Origin: an uncultured Lachnospiraceae bacterium
GTDB lineage: Bacteria; Bacillota; Clostridia; Lachnospirales; Lachnospiraceae
Direction of reading: 5' to 3'
Assembly: GCA_903789615.1 (NCBI GenBank)
Contig: CAIFEV010000003.1
Span: 124,001 to 188,000 of the forward strand
DNA: 64,000 nt
The position numbers and the translations under genes were made by a program. Positions 1-7,477 of the stretch are shown in pieces. The notes under the pieces were generated by a model. It had not been told where the DNA came from. It worked only from the letters and a program-made list of their open reading frames with translations, and made no database searches. The number at the start of each line of letters is the position of its first letter. Position 1 is the stretch's first letter.

Positions 1-602
1 GGTGCGGCACTTCCGTCAGACCCGTAAACGAGATACCGGTCCTGTCCGGCATCATACAGTACTGTGTTGTACGCAGTGGGCACGGTTTCCGGCGCTTCTG
101 AAACGCCGGCCGTCCCGGATTCAGCAGCTGCCTTCTCTGAATCTGCGGCGGCAGTCTCCGGAGCGGAAACAGATGCCTGCGTCCTGTTGCCGGCGGTCTC
201 CTGAGAGACCGCTGCGGGGGCGGCAGGGACATCTGAGATGACGGCAGCGGCAGTACCTGCCTCTGGCGTGATATCGGATGAATCCCGGGAGGTGCTTTCA
301 TCTGCCGCTGAATCTGCGGCAGCGGCGATGCTTTCCTCCGGATTTTCTGACGCATCGCCGGCTTCCGTTATGGCAGTTTCTCCCGTGGTTTCAGCAGATG
401 CAGCTTTGGATGTGGTCTCTGAAGCAGCACCCGCTGCGGCAGAACGCGAACCTGAGGATGGCGTTCCGGTTGTGGACGCGGCAGAAGCTGTCGTGCCTGC
501 TGCAGCAGCTGTCTGATTTGCGGTGCCGCAGGACGTGAGGGCCAGACTGAGACTGACGGAACAGATACAAAGCAGTGTGAGGGTATAAAATTTTTTCTTC
601 AT
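1..602 (-). CDS. Ala/Ser/Thr-rich lipoprotein, 3' end outside window
   Basis: This reading frame is absent from the ORF track because it runs off the left edge; I translated it by hand and it stays open for 200 codons. It starts at an ATG (600-602) and encodes a lysine-rich n-region, a hydrophobic core and an LTSC lipobox with Cys at about residue 26, so the product should be a membrane-anchored extracytoplasmic lipoprotein. After the Cys comes about 140 residues of low-complexity linker rich in Ala, Ser, Thr, Glu and Gly (SAASTTG, SETTSKA-like runs). Near the window edge it becomes more ordered (YDAGQDRYLVYGSDG), suggesting that a folded domain begins there. The Shine-Dalgarno sequence is weak. 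The function is unknown because the folded part lies outside the window. The same strand upstream carries the dehydratase terminator. Confidence 0.75.
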   Translation of the reverse strand, partial: MKKKFYTLTLLCICSVSLSLALTSCGTANQTAAAAGTTASAASTTGTPSSGSRSAAAGAASETTSKAASAETTGETAITEAGDASENPEESIAAAADSAADESTSRDSSDITPEAGTAAAVISDVPAAPAAVSQETAGNRTQASVSAPETAAADSEKAAAESGTAGVSEAPETVPTAYNTVLYDAGQDRYLVYGSDGSAA

Positions 603-687
603 GATATTCTAACGGCAGTGAAATAAAAGAAATGAAATATTAATGATGGTATGATTATAGGGCTGCGAGAGAGGAAATGCAAGAGCA

Positions 688-719
688 TAAAAATACCGGC
701 AGGCCCTCAGTCCTGCCAG
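688..719 (-). terminator. Rho-independent terminator of the dehydratase operon
   Basis: Reading the minus strand, GGCAGG and CCTGCC pair around an 8-nt loop and are followed by GGTATTTTT. The hairpin overlaps the last codons and the TGA stop of the IlvD-family gene. The U-tract is short and interrupted, so strength is uncertain. Confidence 0.55.
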
Positions 720-2482
720 CTGCCGGAAAACCGGCTGTAATCCAGATACGCCCCTTTCATCGGCGAAGCCGCCAGCAGGCGGTACAGCGCCAGGACACCG
801 TCTGGATACTTCGGTTTGCGCGGCTTCCATTTTTTCCTTCTCTCATCCAGAATGGCCCGGATTTCTTCAGGCGTCTTTTTTTCACCCCTGACCCCTGTGA
901 TTTCCAGTATGCGGGCAGGAATGTCGATGTGGATCAGATCGCCTTCTTCTATCAGAGCAATCGGACCGCCGTCGGCGGCCTCCGGGCTGCAGTGTCCGAT
1001 AACCGGACCGGTGGATGCACCGGAAAAACGGCCGTCGGTGATCAGTGCGATGCTCCGGCCAAGCTGCGGGTCGGAAGAGATGGCTTCTGATGTGTAGAAC
1101 ATTTCCGGCATACCGCTGCCCTTCGGGCCTTCATAGCGAATCAGCACCGCGTCGCCCGGATGGACCTTATGCCCTAAAACAGCCGCGAGACATTCTTCCT
1201 CGGAGTCAAAGGGCCTGGCTTTCAGCGTGACGGAAAACATCTCGCGCGGGCAGGCTGTGTGCTTGATCACAGCCCCTTCCGGCGCAAGATTTCCTTTCAG
1301 GATCGCGATGGAACCGTTCGTGTCAATCGGCCGGTCAAAGGGGCGGATGATGTCCTCTTTTGTGATTCGGGTGCCTCTCACCCGGTTGGCTTCCTGAAGG
1401 AGACTTTCACAGTGCTCATAAAAGCCGCTGCGCTTCAGATCTTCAAGGTTTTCACCCAGTGTCTTTCCTGTCACGGTCCGCGCACTCATGTGCAGCATCG
1501 GGCGGATTTCCTCCATGACAGCAGGAACACCGCCGGCGTAGTAAAAGAATTCCGCCGGATAGGTGCCGGATGGGCGGATGTTCAGGAGATAGCGTGCGTT
1601 CCGGTGAAGCCTGTCAAAGTCATCACCGGTGATTTCAATTCCCAGCTCATGCGCGATGGCAGGTAGGTGCAGCAGGGCATTGGTAGAACCGGAGATGGCC
1701 GCATGGACCAGAATGGCATTTTCAAAACTTTCTGCCGTCAGGATATCGGAGGGGCGTGCATCCGGATTTCCGGCGAGTTTTACCGCGAGCTTTCCCGCTT
1801 CTTTTGCACAGCGCACCAGATCCGGACTCTGCGCCGGCAGAAGTGCAGATCCGGGAAGAGCCAGCCCCAGCGCCTCTGCCATGATCTGCATGGTGCTGGC
1901 AGTTCCGATGAAGGAGCAGGCTCCGCAGGAGGGACATGCATTTTCCTTGGCCCACTCCAGCTTTTCCCTGCTGATTTCTTTTCGCTGATATTTTGCGCTG
2001 TAAACGCCCAGCTCATTGAGCGTGAGCATCTGCGGTCCGGCCGCCATGGTGCCTCCGGGAATGACAACCGAAGGAATGTTGACGCGGGCCAGGCCGATCA
2101 GATTCCCCGGCAGCCCCTTGTCGCAGGAGGCGATAAATAAGCCGGCGTCAAACGGAGTTGCCTTCGCCTGAATTTCGATCATGTTCGCGATCATCTCCCG
2201 TGAAGCGAGAGAGTAGTTGATCCCGTCCGTCCCCTGGCTTTCTCCGTCGCAGATGTCTGTCGTAAAGTACCGGGCGCCGTGTCCGCCGGCCTCTGTGATG
2301 CCCTCCCGGGACGCCGCGACCAGGCGGTCCAGATGTGCCGATCCCGGGTGCGAATCGCCGAATGTGCTTTCAATAAAAATCTGCGGCTTGCCGAGGTCCT
2401 CTTTTGTCCAGCCGCTCCCAAGCCGCAGAGGATCCATCTCCGGCGATAGTTCCCGCCATTTCTGACTGATTAATGAATCCAT
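707..2482 (-). CDS. IlvD/Edd-family dehydratase (sugar-acid dehydratase-like)
   Basis: This 591-residue protein belongs to the IlvD/Edd family of Fe-S dehydratases, which dehydrate 2,3-dihydroxy acids or sugar acids to 2-keto-3-deoxy products. Family hallmarks are SCDKG (Cys about 120), CPSCGACSF (about 183-191) followed by GTASTM, and the C-terminal DGRFSG-type region. The PCN motif that supplies the first cluster Cys in biosynthetic IlvD is absent; instead a Cys appears in DICDG (about 78). To my reading this resembles the xylonate dehydratase (YjhG/YagF) branch more than the branched-chain amino acid enzyme. The track starts at GTG 2485, but the ATG at 2482 overlaps the TGA of the upstream 3-hydroxyacyl-CoA dehydrogenase in a TGATG coupling and is preferred. 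The physiological substrate is not determined. Confidence 0.85.
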   Translation of the reverse strand: MDSLISQKWRELSPEMDPLRLGSGWTKEDLGKPQIFIESTFGDSHPGSAHLDRLVAASREGITEAGGHGARYFTTDICDGESQGTDGINYSLASREMIANMIEIQAKATPFDAGLFIASCDKGLPGNLIGLARVNIPSVVIPGGTMAAGPQMLTLNELGVYSAKYQRKEISREKLEWAKENACPSCGACSFIGTASTMQIMAEALGLALPGSALLPAQSPDLVRCAKEAGKLAVKLAGNPDARPSDILTAESFENAILVHAAISGSTNALLHLPAIAHELGIEITGDDFDRLHRNARYLLNIRPSGTYPAEFFYYAGGVPAVMEEIRPMLHMSARTVTGKTLGENLEDLKRSGFYEHCESLLQEANRVRGTRITKEDIIRPFDRPIDTNGSIAILKGNLAPEGAVIKHTACPREMFSVTLKARPFDSEEECLAAVLGHKVHPGDAVLIRYEGPKGSGMPEMFYTSEAISSDPQLGRSIALITDGRFSGASTGPVIGHCSPEAADGGPIALIEEGDLIHIDIPARILEITGVRGEKKTPEEIRAILDERRKKWKPRKPKYPDGVLALYRLLAASPMKGAYLDYSRFSGSWQD

Positions 2483-3423
2483 CACTTTTTATACTTGTAG
2501 AATCCTTCTCCCGCATTTACGCCTGTTTTGCCCGCATCAATCATGCCCTTGAGCATGGCGGCAATACGCCCCGGCGTGGTGTCCGTATTCTTTGCCTGCG
2601 GATTCATGATGACGATGTTATATGCGGTTGTGAGGCCGACCACATCGAGAATGCGGAACGGCCCAAGCGGCGCGCCTGTCGCCAGCATCCAGGTCTTGTC
2701 GATGGTTTCCGGATCTGCGACGCCGTTTGCTGCGAGTGCCTCTGCGGCGGAGAGGAACGGAACCAGCATGGAATTCAGAATGTAGCCCGGCTGCTCCTTT
2801 TTCACAAGAAGTGGAATCATGTTGATCTGCTTTGCAAATTCAACAACCTCATCGATGTACTTCGGATCGGTGCCGGCGTGACCCATGATTTCGGCAGTGT
2901 TCATCCGGTAGATGTCATTGGCAAAGTGCAGCGCCAGGAACTTATCCGGGCGTCCTGTGAAATGCGCGAACGTGCTCGGAAGAAGCGTTGACGAGTTGGT
3001 GCAGATGACGGTTTTCTCCGGGAGATGCTTCTGCAGCTCCGTGTAGAAGGCTTCCTTCTGCTCAATGCTCTCGGCGATTGCCTCGATGACAAGATCCGCG
3101 TCTTTTCCGGCTTCCTCGTAGCTGGTCGTCAGCTTCAGTCCCTTGTAGGCATCATCCGCGCGCTTTTTGAGCTCATCGATCTGCTCGTCCGTCAGATGCT
3201 TTTCGCTCGTGAAGCCGCGGCAGTAAGCTGCCGGATTGGTTTTCATGGCTTCCAGCGTGTTCATGTAGATTCCGTGCAGCCGGTCAAGCTTTGGCTGGCA
3301 GCGGCCGATCGATGCGTCCGTGCGAAGCCAGATCGTTACGTTAAAACCGCAGAAAGCTGCCTGATACGCGATCTGTGAGCCGAGTACGCCGCCGCCGGCA
3401 ACTGTGACGTTTCTGAAAGACAT
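2482..3423 (-). CDS. 3-hydroxyacyl-CoA dehydrogenase family protein
   Basis: The 313-residue product is an NAD-dependent 3-hydroxyacyl-CoA dehydrogenase. It begins with a Rossmann fold (VTVAGGGVLGSQIA, residues about 6-19). The catalytic His lies in ALHFAN and the paired Glu in the AEIM segment that follows. The C-terminal helical domain (GYILNSMLVPFLSAAE, then PLGPFRILDVVG) is typical of the family, although the protein is somewhat longer than the roughly 282-residue butyrate-pathway Hbd. The track ORF begins 21 codons upstream; the start at 3423 is chosen because CAAAGGAGG sits just before it. It is translationally coupled to the downstream dehydratase, so the pair may act on one hydroxy acid; a dedicated sugar-acid or hydroxyacid route is inferred. 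It is divergently transcribed from the SseB-like gene. Confidence 0.85.
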   Translation of the reverse strand: MSFRNVTVAGGGVLGSQIAYQAAFCGFNVTIWLRTDASIGRCQPKLDRLHGIYMNTLEAMKTNPAAYCRGFTSEKHLTDEQIDELKKRADDAYKGLKLTTSYEEAGKDADLVIEAIAESIEQKEAFYTELQKHLPEKTVICTNSSTLLPSTFAHFTGRPDKFLALHFANDIYRMNTAEIMGHAGTDPKYIDEVVEFAKQINMIPLLVKKEQPGYILNSMLVPFLSAAEALAANGVADPETIDKTWMLATGAPLGPFRILDVVGLTTAYNIVIMNPQAKNTDTTPGRIAAMLKGMIDAGKTGVNAGEGFYKYKK

Positions 3424-3438
3424 AGTACAGAACCTCCT

Positions 3439-3468
3439 TTGATATATGTTAAAATAATCACGTATAAT
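3439..3468 (+). promoter_or_regulatory. Sigma-A-type promoter for the SseB-like gene
   Basis: TTGATA (3439-3444), an 18-nt spacer and a perfect TATAAT (3463-3468) lie about 75 nt before the ATG at 3546. Confidence 0.65.
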
Positions 3469-3476
3469 ACATGTAC

Positions 3477-3505
3477 ATGGTACCATATCACAGAATATAT
3501 GACAA
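3477..3505 (-). promoter_or_regulatory. Divergent promoter for the 3-hydroxyacyl-CoA dehydrogenase operon
   Basis: On the minus strand TTGTCA (3500-3505) and TACCAT (3477-3482) are 17 nt apart. The -10 is part of the perfect palindrome ATGGTACCAT (3477-3486), which may be an operator or may be chance. Confidence 0.4.
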
Positions 3506-3545
3506 ATATTTTTCAGGGAATGTAAGGAGCACGCGGAAGGACAAT

Positions 3546-3986
3546 ATGGCAGAAAGCGGCAATAACGGCCGGAAGAACGACTGGAATCCGGATCCCGGAC
3601 TCAGAGGAAATGAGAAGATCGAGGAATATATCGGATATCTCCAGCAGGAGCCGACACAGGAGATGCTGGCAGTGACACTCTCTGCTGTCCGCAGACGCAT
3701 GAAGGCAGGCGGACAATTGGTCATTGCGGTGAGTCCGAAGGCAGACAGAGGGCTGGAGGCACAGATTCTGCAGCTTCCGGACGGAAGCCGCTGGGCCGTC
3801 GCCTATACCGGGTTTGAGGAGCAGGAGAAGGGAAAGACAGAACTGGTGTCAGCGTTTCTGGCGGACATGCGGGAAGTTCTGACGAAGGTCCTCACAATGG
3901 ACGGCATCTCAGGGCTGATACTTAATCCCTGGAACCGGACAATGCGCCTTGACAAGCCGCTGATCCGTCTGATTCTGGGAGCCTGA
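3546..3986 (+). CDS. SseB-like domain protein
   Basis: A 146-residue soluble protein that looks like an SseB N-terminal-type domain, a small alpha/beta fold widespread in Firmicutes and actinobacteria with no settled biochemical role. Supporting features are the N-terminal helix that counts repeated short acts (YIGYLQQEPTQEMLAVTLSAV), a central sheet region ending in the SRWAVAYTGFEEQ segment, and the closing GISGLILNPW motif characteristic of this fold. The track ORF starts 25 codons earlier, inside the promoter region. The ATG at 3546 is preferred because it has GGAAGGA just upstream and the earlier codons overlap the TATAAT box. It stands alone between divergent and tandem promoters, so context does not suggest a partner. 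Confidence 0.65.
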   Translation: MAESGNNGRKNDWNPDPGLRGNEKIEEYIGYLQQEPTQEMLAVTLSAVRRRMKAGGQLVIAVSPKADRGLEAQILQLPDGSRWAVAYTGFEEQEKGKTELVSAFLADMREVLTKVLTMDGISGLILNPWNRTMRLDKPLIRLILGA

Positions 3987-4047
3987 CCCCCGGCCTGAAA
4001 CCGGCGGTATGAGCCGGAAATGCGGGAAAGAGAAGGCCTGACCGGTG

Positions 4048-4076
4048 TTGCAACAACTATCCGGCCATGCTAAAAT
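4048..4076 (+). promoter_or_regulatory. Promoter for the Fe-S scaffold / GGGtGRT operon
   Basis: TTGCAA (4048-4053), a 17-nt spacer and TAAAAT (4071-4076) precede the AAGGAGG Shine-Dalgarno and ATG at 4137. Confidence 0.6.
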
Positions 4077-4136
4077 GAATTGGTTTGGAAAGCATGCGGG
4101 ATATGGGTTCCCGGTTAAAATGCAAGGAGGTTAAAC

Positions 4137-4829
4137 ATGATTTATTCAGCAGAGGTCAAGGAAATGTGCCCTGTAACCCAGGCAGTACATCACGGCGCCG
4201 CTCCGATCCCGGAAGAGGCAAAGTGGGTGAAGGCCCGGGAAATCAAGGACATCTCCGGCTATACTCATGGTGTAGGCTGGTGCGCTCCGCAGCAGGGTGC
4301 CTGCAAACTGTCTCTGAACGTGAAGAACGGCGTGATTCAGGAAGCCCTCGTTGAGACGGTCGGCTGCTCCGGCATGACGCATTCCGCGGCGATGGCAGCG
4401 GAAATTCTTCCGGGGCTCACCATTCTGGAAGCCCTGAACACAGACCTCGTTTGTGATGCGATCAACACCGCTATGCGCGAGCTCTTCCTTCAGATCGTTT
4501 ACGGACGTTCCCAGAGTGCATTCTCTGAAGACGGCCTCGCGATCGGCGCCGGCCTCGAGGACCTTGGAAAGGGCCACCGCTCCATGGTCGGGACGACATA
4601 CGGCACACTTGAGAAGGGACCGCGGTATCTTGAACTGACAGACGGTTACATCACCGATCTGGCTCTTGATGAGAACGATGAGATCATCGGCTACAAGTAC
4701 GTCAACTTCGGCAAGATGATGGACTTCATCAAGGCCGGTGACGATGCGAACACGGCACTGAAGAAGGCATCCGGTCAGTACGGCCGCTGCGCTGACGCAG
4801 TCAAGTTCATCGATCCCCGCAAGCAGTGA
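4137..4829 (+). CDS. NifU/IscU-like iron-sulfur cluster scaffold-type protein
   Basis: This 230-residue protein resembles the NifU/IscU N-terminal scaffold fold. The ETVGCSGMTHSAAMAAEIL segment (residues about 73-91) matches the family signature in which a conserved Cys follows a Gly in a helix cap and is followed by a small-residue helix. Other conserved-looking Cys are at about 11 and in WCAPQQGAC (about 49 and 55), giving the three-Cys set a scaffold needs. It is longer than IscU (about 130 residues) because of a C-terminal extension. It has an excellent AAGGAGG site and lies 27 bp upstream of the GGGtGRT gene, almost certainly in one operon. No cysteine desulfurase is nearby, so a general ISC/SUF role is not supported; a dedicated role with the partner is inferred. 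Confidence 0.75.
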   Translation: MIYSAEVKEMCPVTQAVHHGAAPIPEEAKWVKAREIKDISGYTHGVGWCAPQQGACKLSLNVKNGVIQEALVETVGCSGMTHSAAMAAEILPGLTILEALNTDLVCDAINTAMRELFLQIVYGRSQSAFSEDGLAIGAGLEDLGKGHRSMVGTTYGTLEKGPRYLELTDGYITDLALDENDEIIGYKYVNFGKMMDFIKAGDDANTALKKASGQYGRCADAVKFIDPRKQ

Positions 4830-4856
4830 GAAGCACAACCGACGGAGGCAAAAATA

Positions 4857-5879
4857 ATGGAAGAATTATTTGAATCATATGACAGAAGAGAGAAGCAGAT
4901 TCTTGACAAACTCGCCGAGTACGGAATCGGATCCATCCAGGAAGCTGCAGACATCACAAAGGCAGCCGGCCTTGATGTTTATCACATGGTAGAAGGCATT
5001 CAGCCGATCTGCTTCGAGAACGCGAAGTGGGCATACACTGTCGGCGCCGCGATCGCCATCAAGAAGGGATGCCGCAAGGCGACCGATGCAGCTGCTGCAA
5101 TCGGCGAGGGACTTCAGTCCTTCTGTATCCCGGGCTCTGTAGCAGACCGCCGCAAGGTTGGTATCGGCCACGGCAATCTGGGCAAGAGACTTCTTGAGGA
5201 AGAAACGGAGTGCTTCTGCTTCCTGGCAGGTCACGAGTCTTTCGCGGCTGCAGAAGGCGCGATCGGTATCGCAACCATGGCGAACAAGGTTCGCCAGAAG
5301 CCGCTGCGCGTAATCCTGAACGGCCTCGGCAAGGACGCCGCGCAGATTATCTCCCGTGTCAACGGATTTACATTTGTCGAGACAGATTATGATTACCACA
5401 CCGGCGAGCTGAAGATCGTCTCCGAGCACTGCTACAGCAAGGACCCGAACGGCCCGAGAGCAAAGGTTAAGTGCTATGGCGCCAATGATGTTCAGGAAGG
5501 CGTTGCGATCATGTGGCATGAGAATGTCGATGTATCCATCACCGGCAACTCCACCAACCCGACCCGCTTCCAGCATCCGGTAGCCGGCACGTACAAGAAG
5601 GAGCGCCTCGAGGCAGGCAAGAAGTACTTCTCCGTGGCATCCGGCGGCGGTACAGGCCGTACCCTTCACCCGGACAACATGGCTGCCGGCCCGGCTTCTT
5701 ACGGCATGACCGACACGATGGGCCGCATGCACTCCGACGCGCAGTTCGCGGGTTCTTCGTCCGTCCCGGCTCACGTTGAGATGATGGGTCTCATCGGCAT
5801 GGGCAATAACCCGATGGTCGGCGCAACGGTAGCCGTTGCGGTTTCCGTTGAGGAAGCAGCGAAGGCTGGAAAGTTCTGA
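4857..5879 (+). CDS. GGGtGRT family protein
   Basis: A 340-residue cytoplasmic protein containing the family-naming motif GGGTGRT at about residues 262-268, followed by LHPDNMAAGP and a Met/Gly-rich C-terminus (TMGRMHSD, GLIGMGNNPMVGATVAVAV). The family is described in databases but to my knowledge has no established biochemical function. Its N-terminal half has helices with repeated acidic and aromatic positions and no transmembrane segment. It follows the NifU-like gene by 27 bp with a GGAGG-containing leader (CGACGGAGG), and a strong terminator follows, so the two form a discrete two-gene operon. Fixed pairing with a scaffold-like protein suggests an Fe-S dependent function or an Fe-S client; this is inference. 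Confidence 0.85.
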   Translation: MEELFESYDRREKQILDKLAEYGIGSIQEAADITKAAGLDVYHMVEGIQPICFENAKWAYTVGAAIAIKKGCRKATDAAAAIGEGLQSFCIPGSVADRRKVGIGHGNLGKRLLEEETECFCFLAGHESFAAAEGAIGIATMANKVRQKPLRVILNGLGKDAAQIISRVNGFTFVETDYDYHTGELKIVSEHCYSKDPNGPRAKVKCYGANDVQEGVAIMWHENVDVSITGNSTNPTRFQHPVAGTYKKERLEAGKKYFSVASGGGTGRTLHPDNMAAGPASYGMTDTMGRMHSDAQFAGSSSVPAHVEMMGLIGMGNNPMVGATVAVAVSVEEAAKAGKF

Positions 5880-5931
5880 TAACAGCGCAGAAAACCCGCC
5901 AGGGCTGACTGTACGGAAAATAAAATTATGG

Positions 5932-5962
5932 GCTGGTTCTCTTCGGAGGACCGGCTTTTTTT
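5932..5962 (+). terminator. Rho-independent terminator after the GGGtGRT gene
   Basis: A 10-bp stem with two G-U wobbles (GCTGGTTCTC / GAGGACCGGC), a TTCG tetraloop and seven T residues, about 50 nt after the stop codon. Confidence 0.9.
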
Positions 5963-6013
5963 GTGTCTTCCCGGATCTTACAGCCAGAATATTCCGGGAT
6001 AAAAGCGGGAAAG

Positions 6014-6042
6014 TTGAAAATGTACGCTTTATGTACTAGTAT
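6014..6042 (+). promoter_or_regulatory. Promoter of the GGDEF/EAL gene
   Basis: TTGAAA (6014-6019), 17-nt spacer, TAGTAT (6037-6042). The predicted start near 6049 sits immediately before the nested inverted repeat at 6054-6129. Confidence 0.45.
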
Positions 6043-6053
6043 CAGTAAAACAA

Positions 6054-6129
6054 AAACCGTGTTTGAACTACAAGTGGTGTCCGTGGGTAACAGCCAGAGC
6101 CATCTGCGTACGTAGGCTGTTTCCGGTTT
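6054..6129 (+). ncRNA. Candidate structured 5' leader of the GGDEF/EAL gene
   Basis: Two nested helices can form in the untranslated leader: an outer AAACCG/CGGTTT (6054-6059 with 6124-6129) and an inner AACAGCC/GGCTGTT (6089-6095 with 6115-6121, 19-nt loop). It ends about 60 nt before the ATG. I compared it with the remembered cores of both cyclic-di-GMP riboswitch classes and did not see either. It could be a riboswitch, a protein-binding leader or coincidence. Confidence 0.35.
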
Positions 6130-6190
6130 ATATCCGCGGACAGATTGATTTTCCCGGTACAATACAGAAGAAACACAGGCGGATATTTAC

Positions 6191-7429
6191 ATGTATCAAT
6201 TCAGCAGAGAAGTTCGGGAAGCATATGAGAGATTGAACATTTCCATGGCCATTTACCAGGTTATTGACGGTAAGGTCATGACAGTACTGGTATCCGACGG
6301 ATTCTGCAGAGCCCGCAAAGATATGCGGGAGCATCTGGCCAGAGCACTTGATGACAGTATGTTCGAGCGGATTTATCCGGAGGATGCGGGAAAACTGGCG
6401 ATGCTCGGTGAGGAATTCGCCAGACATCAGAAGCCGTATAACAACATCTTCCGGGCCTGCGATGAGGATGGAAACATCCACTGGATTCATGCGATCGGGT
6501 ACTGGCAGAACATGCCGGATGGAACGGAACTGGCTTTCTGCTATTATCTGAATCTTTCCAAAAGTGAGGAACAGATTGAATCGTACTCAAAACGATATCT
6601 TGAACGCCAGAAAGATTTTTTCTTCATCGACTCATTGACAGAACTTCCGAATCTGAATTACTTTCACAAATTTGGAGATGAAAAGATCAATGCGATCCGG
6701 ATGCACGGGGGACGGCCGGTGCTCTTGTATTTTGATATCATTGACCTGCAGAGTTACAACAATCAGTACGGATATGTGGCGGGAAATGCACTTCTGAAGA
6801 TGACGGCCGGAATCCTGCGTGAGAGTTATCCGGATGCGTTGGTTATACGAGGGGCCGATGACCGTTTCCTGGTGCTCACAGAGAAAGGCGGAGGAGAAGA
6901 TGCGATTCGGCTGGTTCGTGACCGAGTTATTCAGAATTCGCGCGGCAATACGGCCGGTGTGAAGGTGAGTGTCTGTCTGCTTGATCCGTCTGACACGGCG
7001 TTTACGGCGATGGATCATGCGCTTCATGCATTCAAGACATTCGGGACGGACATGAATTCCTACATCGCGTACTTTACTCCGGAACTGGACAGAACGTATT
7101 TCAGGCAGAAACGCCTGATTGATACGTTTGAAAATGATGCAAAGAAGGAGTTTATTCAGGTTTACTATCAGCGAATTGATCTGATCAAACTGGATCAGGA
7201 ACTGATCAGAAACCTGGGAGAAAATGACGGTAAGAACAAGATGGTTATCCGTGCGATCATAGAAACGTCTCATAAGTTGGGAATCCGCATACTTTGTGAA
7301 GAAATTGAAACAAAAGATCAGTACACATTTGTCAAAGAAGCCGGATGCGATTTCATCCAGGGATTTTATCTGTATAAACCGGATTCACTCGAGGCGATTA
7401 TTCGTGAGTACGGGAAACAGGGACGCTGA
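6191..7429 (+). CDS. PAS-GGDEF protein with degenerate GGDEF and internally deleted EAL domain
   Basis: A 412-residue soluble signalling protein. Residues about 1-130 look like a PAS fold (YPEDAGKL and the IHWIHAIGYW strand). Residues about 140-290 are a GGDEF domain (DSLTELPNLNYF start), but the active-site loop reads RGADDRF instead of GGDEF, so cyclase activity is unlikely. The last 110 residues are an EAL domain missing its middle: EFIQVYYQ, the normal first strand, joins directly to RIDLIKLDQELIRNL, and the sequence then resumes normally through HKLGIRILCEEIET and the FIQGFYLYKP end. Roughly 130-150 residues, including the EAL motif and most metal ligands, are absent without frame loss. 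The protein is therefore probably a catalytically dead sensor or regulator. It lies 48 bp upstream of an intact diguanylate cyclase. Confidence 0.85.
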   Translation: MYQFSREVREAYERLNISMAIYQVIDGKVMTVLVSDGFCRARKDMREHLARALDDSMFERIYPEDAGKLAMLGEEFARHQKPYNNIFRACDEDGNIHWIHAIGYWQNMPDGTELAFCYYLNLSKSEEQIESYSKRYLERQKDFFFIDSLTELPNLNYFHKFGDEKINAIRMHGGRPVLLYFDIIDLQSYNNQYGYVAGNALLKMTAGILRESYPDALVIRGADDRFLVLTEKGGGEDAIRLVRDRVIQNSRGNTAGVKVSVCLLDPSDTAFTAMDHALHAFKTFGTDMNSYIAYFTPELDRTYFRQKRLIDTFENDAKKEFIQVYYQRIDLIKLDQELIRNLGENDGKNKMVIRAIIETSHKLGIRILCEEIETKDQYTFVKEAGCDFIQGFYLYKPDSLEAIIREYGKQGR

Positions 7430-7477
7430 AGAGATGCAGAAAGTACAGTTTCGTAAACAGATGAAAGGGGGCATCGT

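Noticed and set aside
2483-2485. GTG start for the IlvD-family gene as in the ORF track
   Set aside because: The next codon is an ATG that overlaps the upstream stop in a TGATG coupling; the GTG adds only one residue.
6043-6190. A cyclic-di-GMP riboswitch upstream of the GGDEF genes
   Set aside because: The context is right, but the conserved core motifs of neither class were found; annotated only as an unclassified structured leader.
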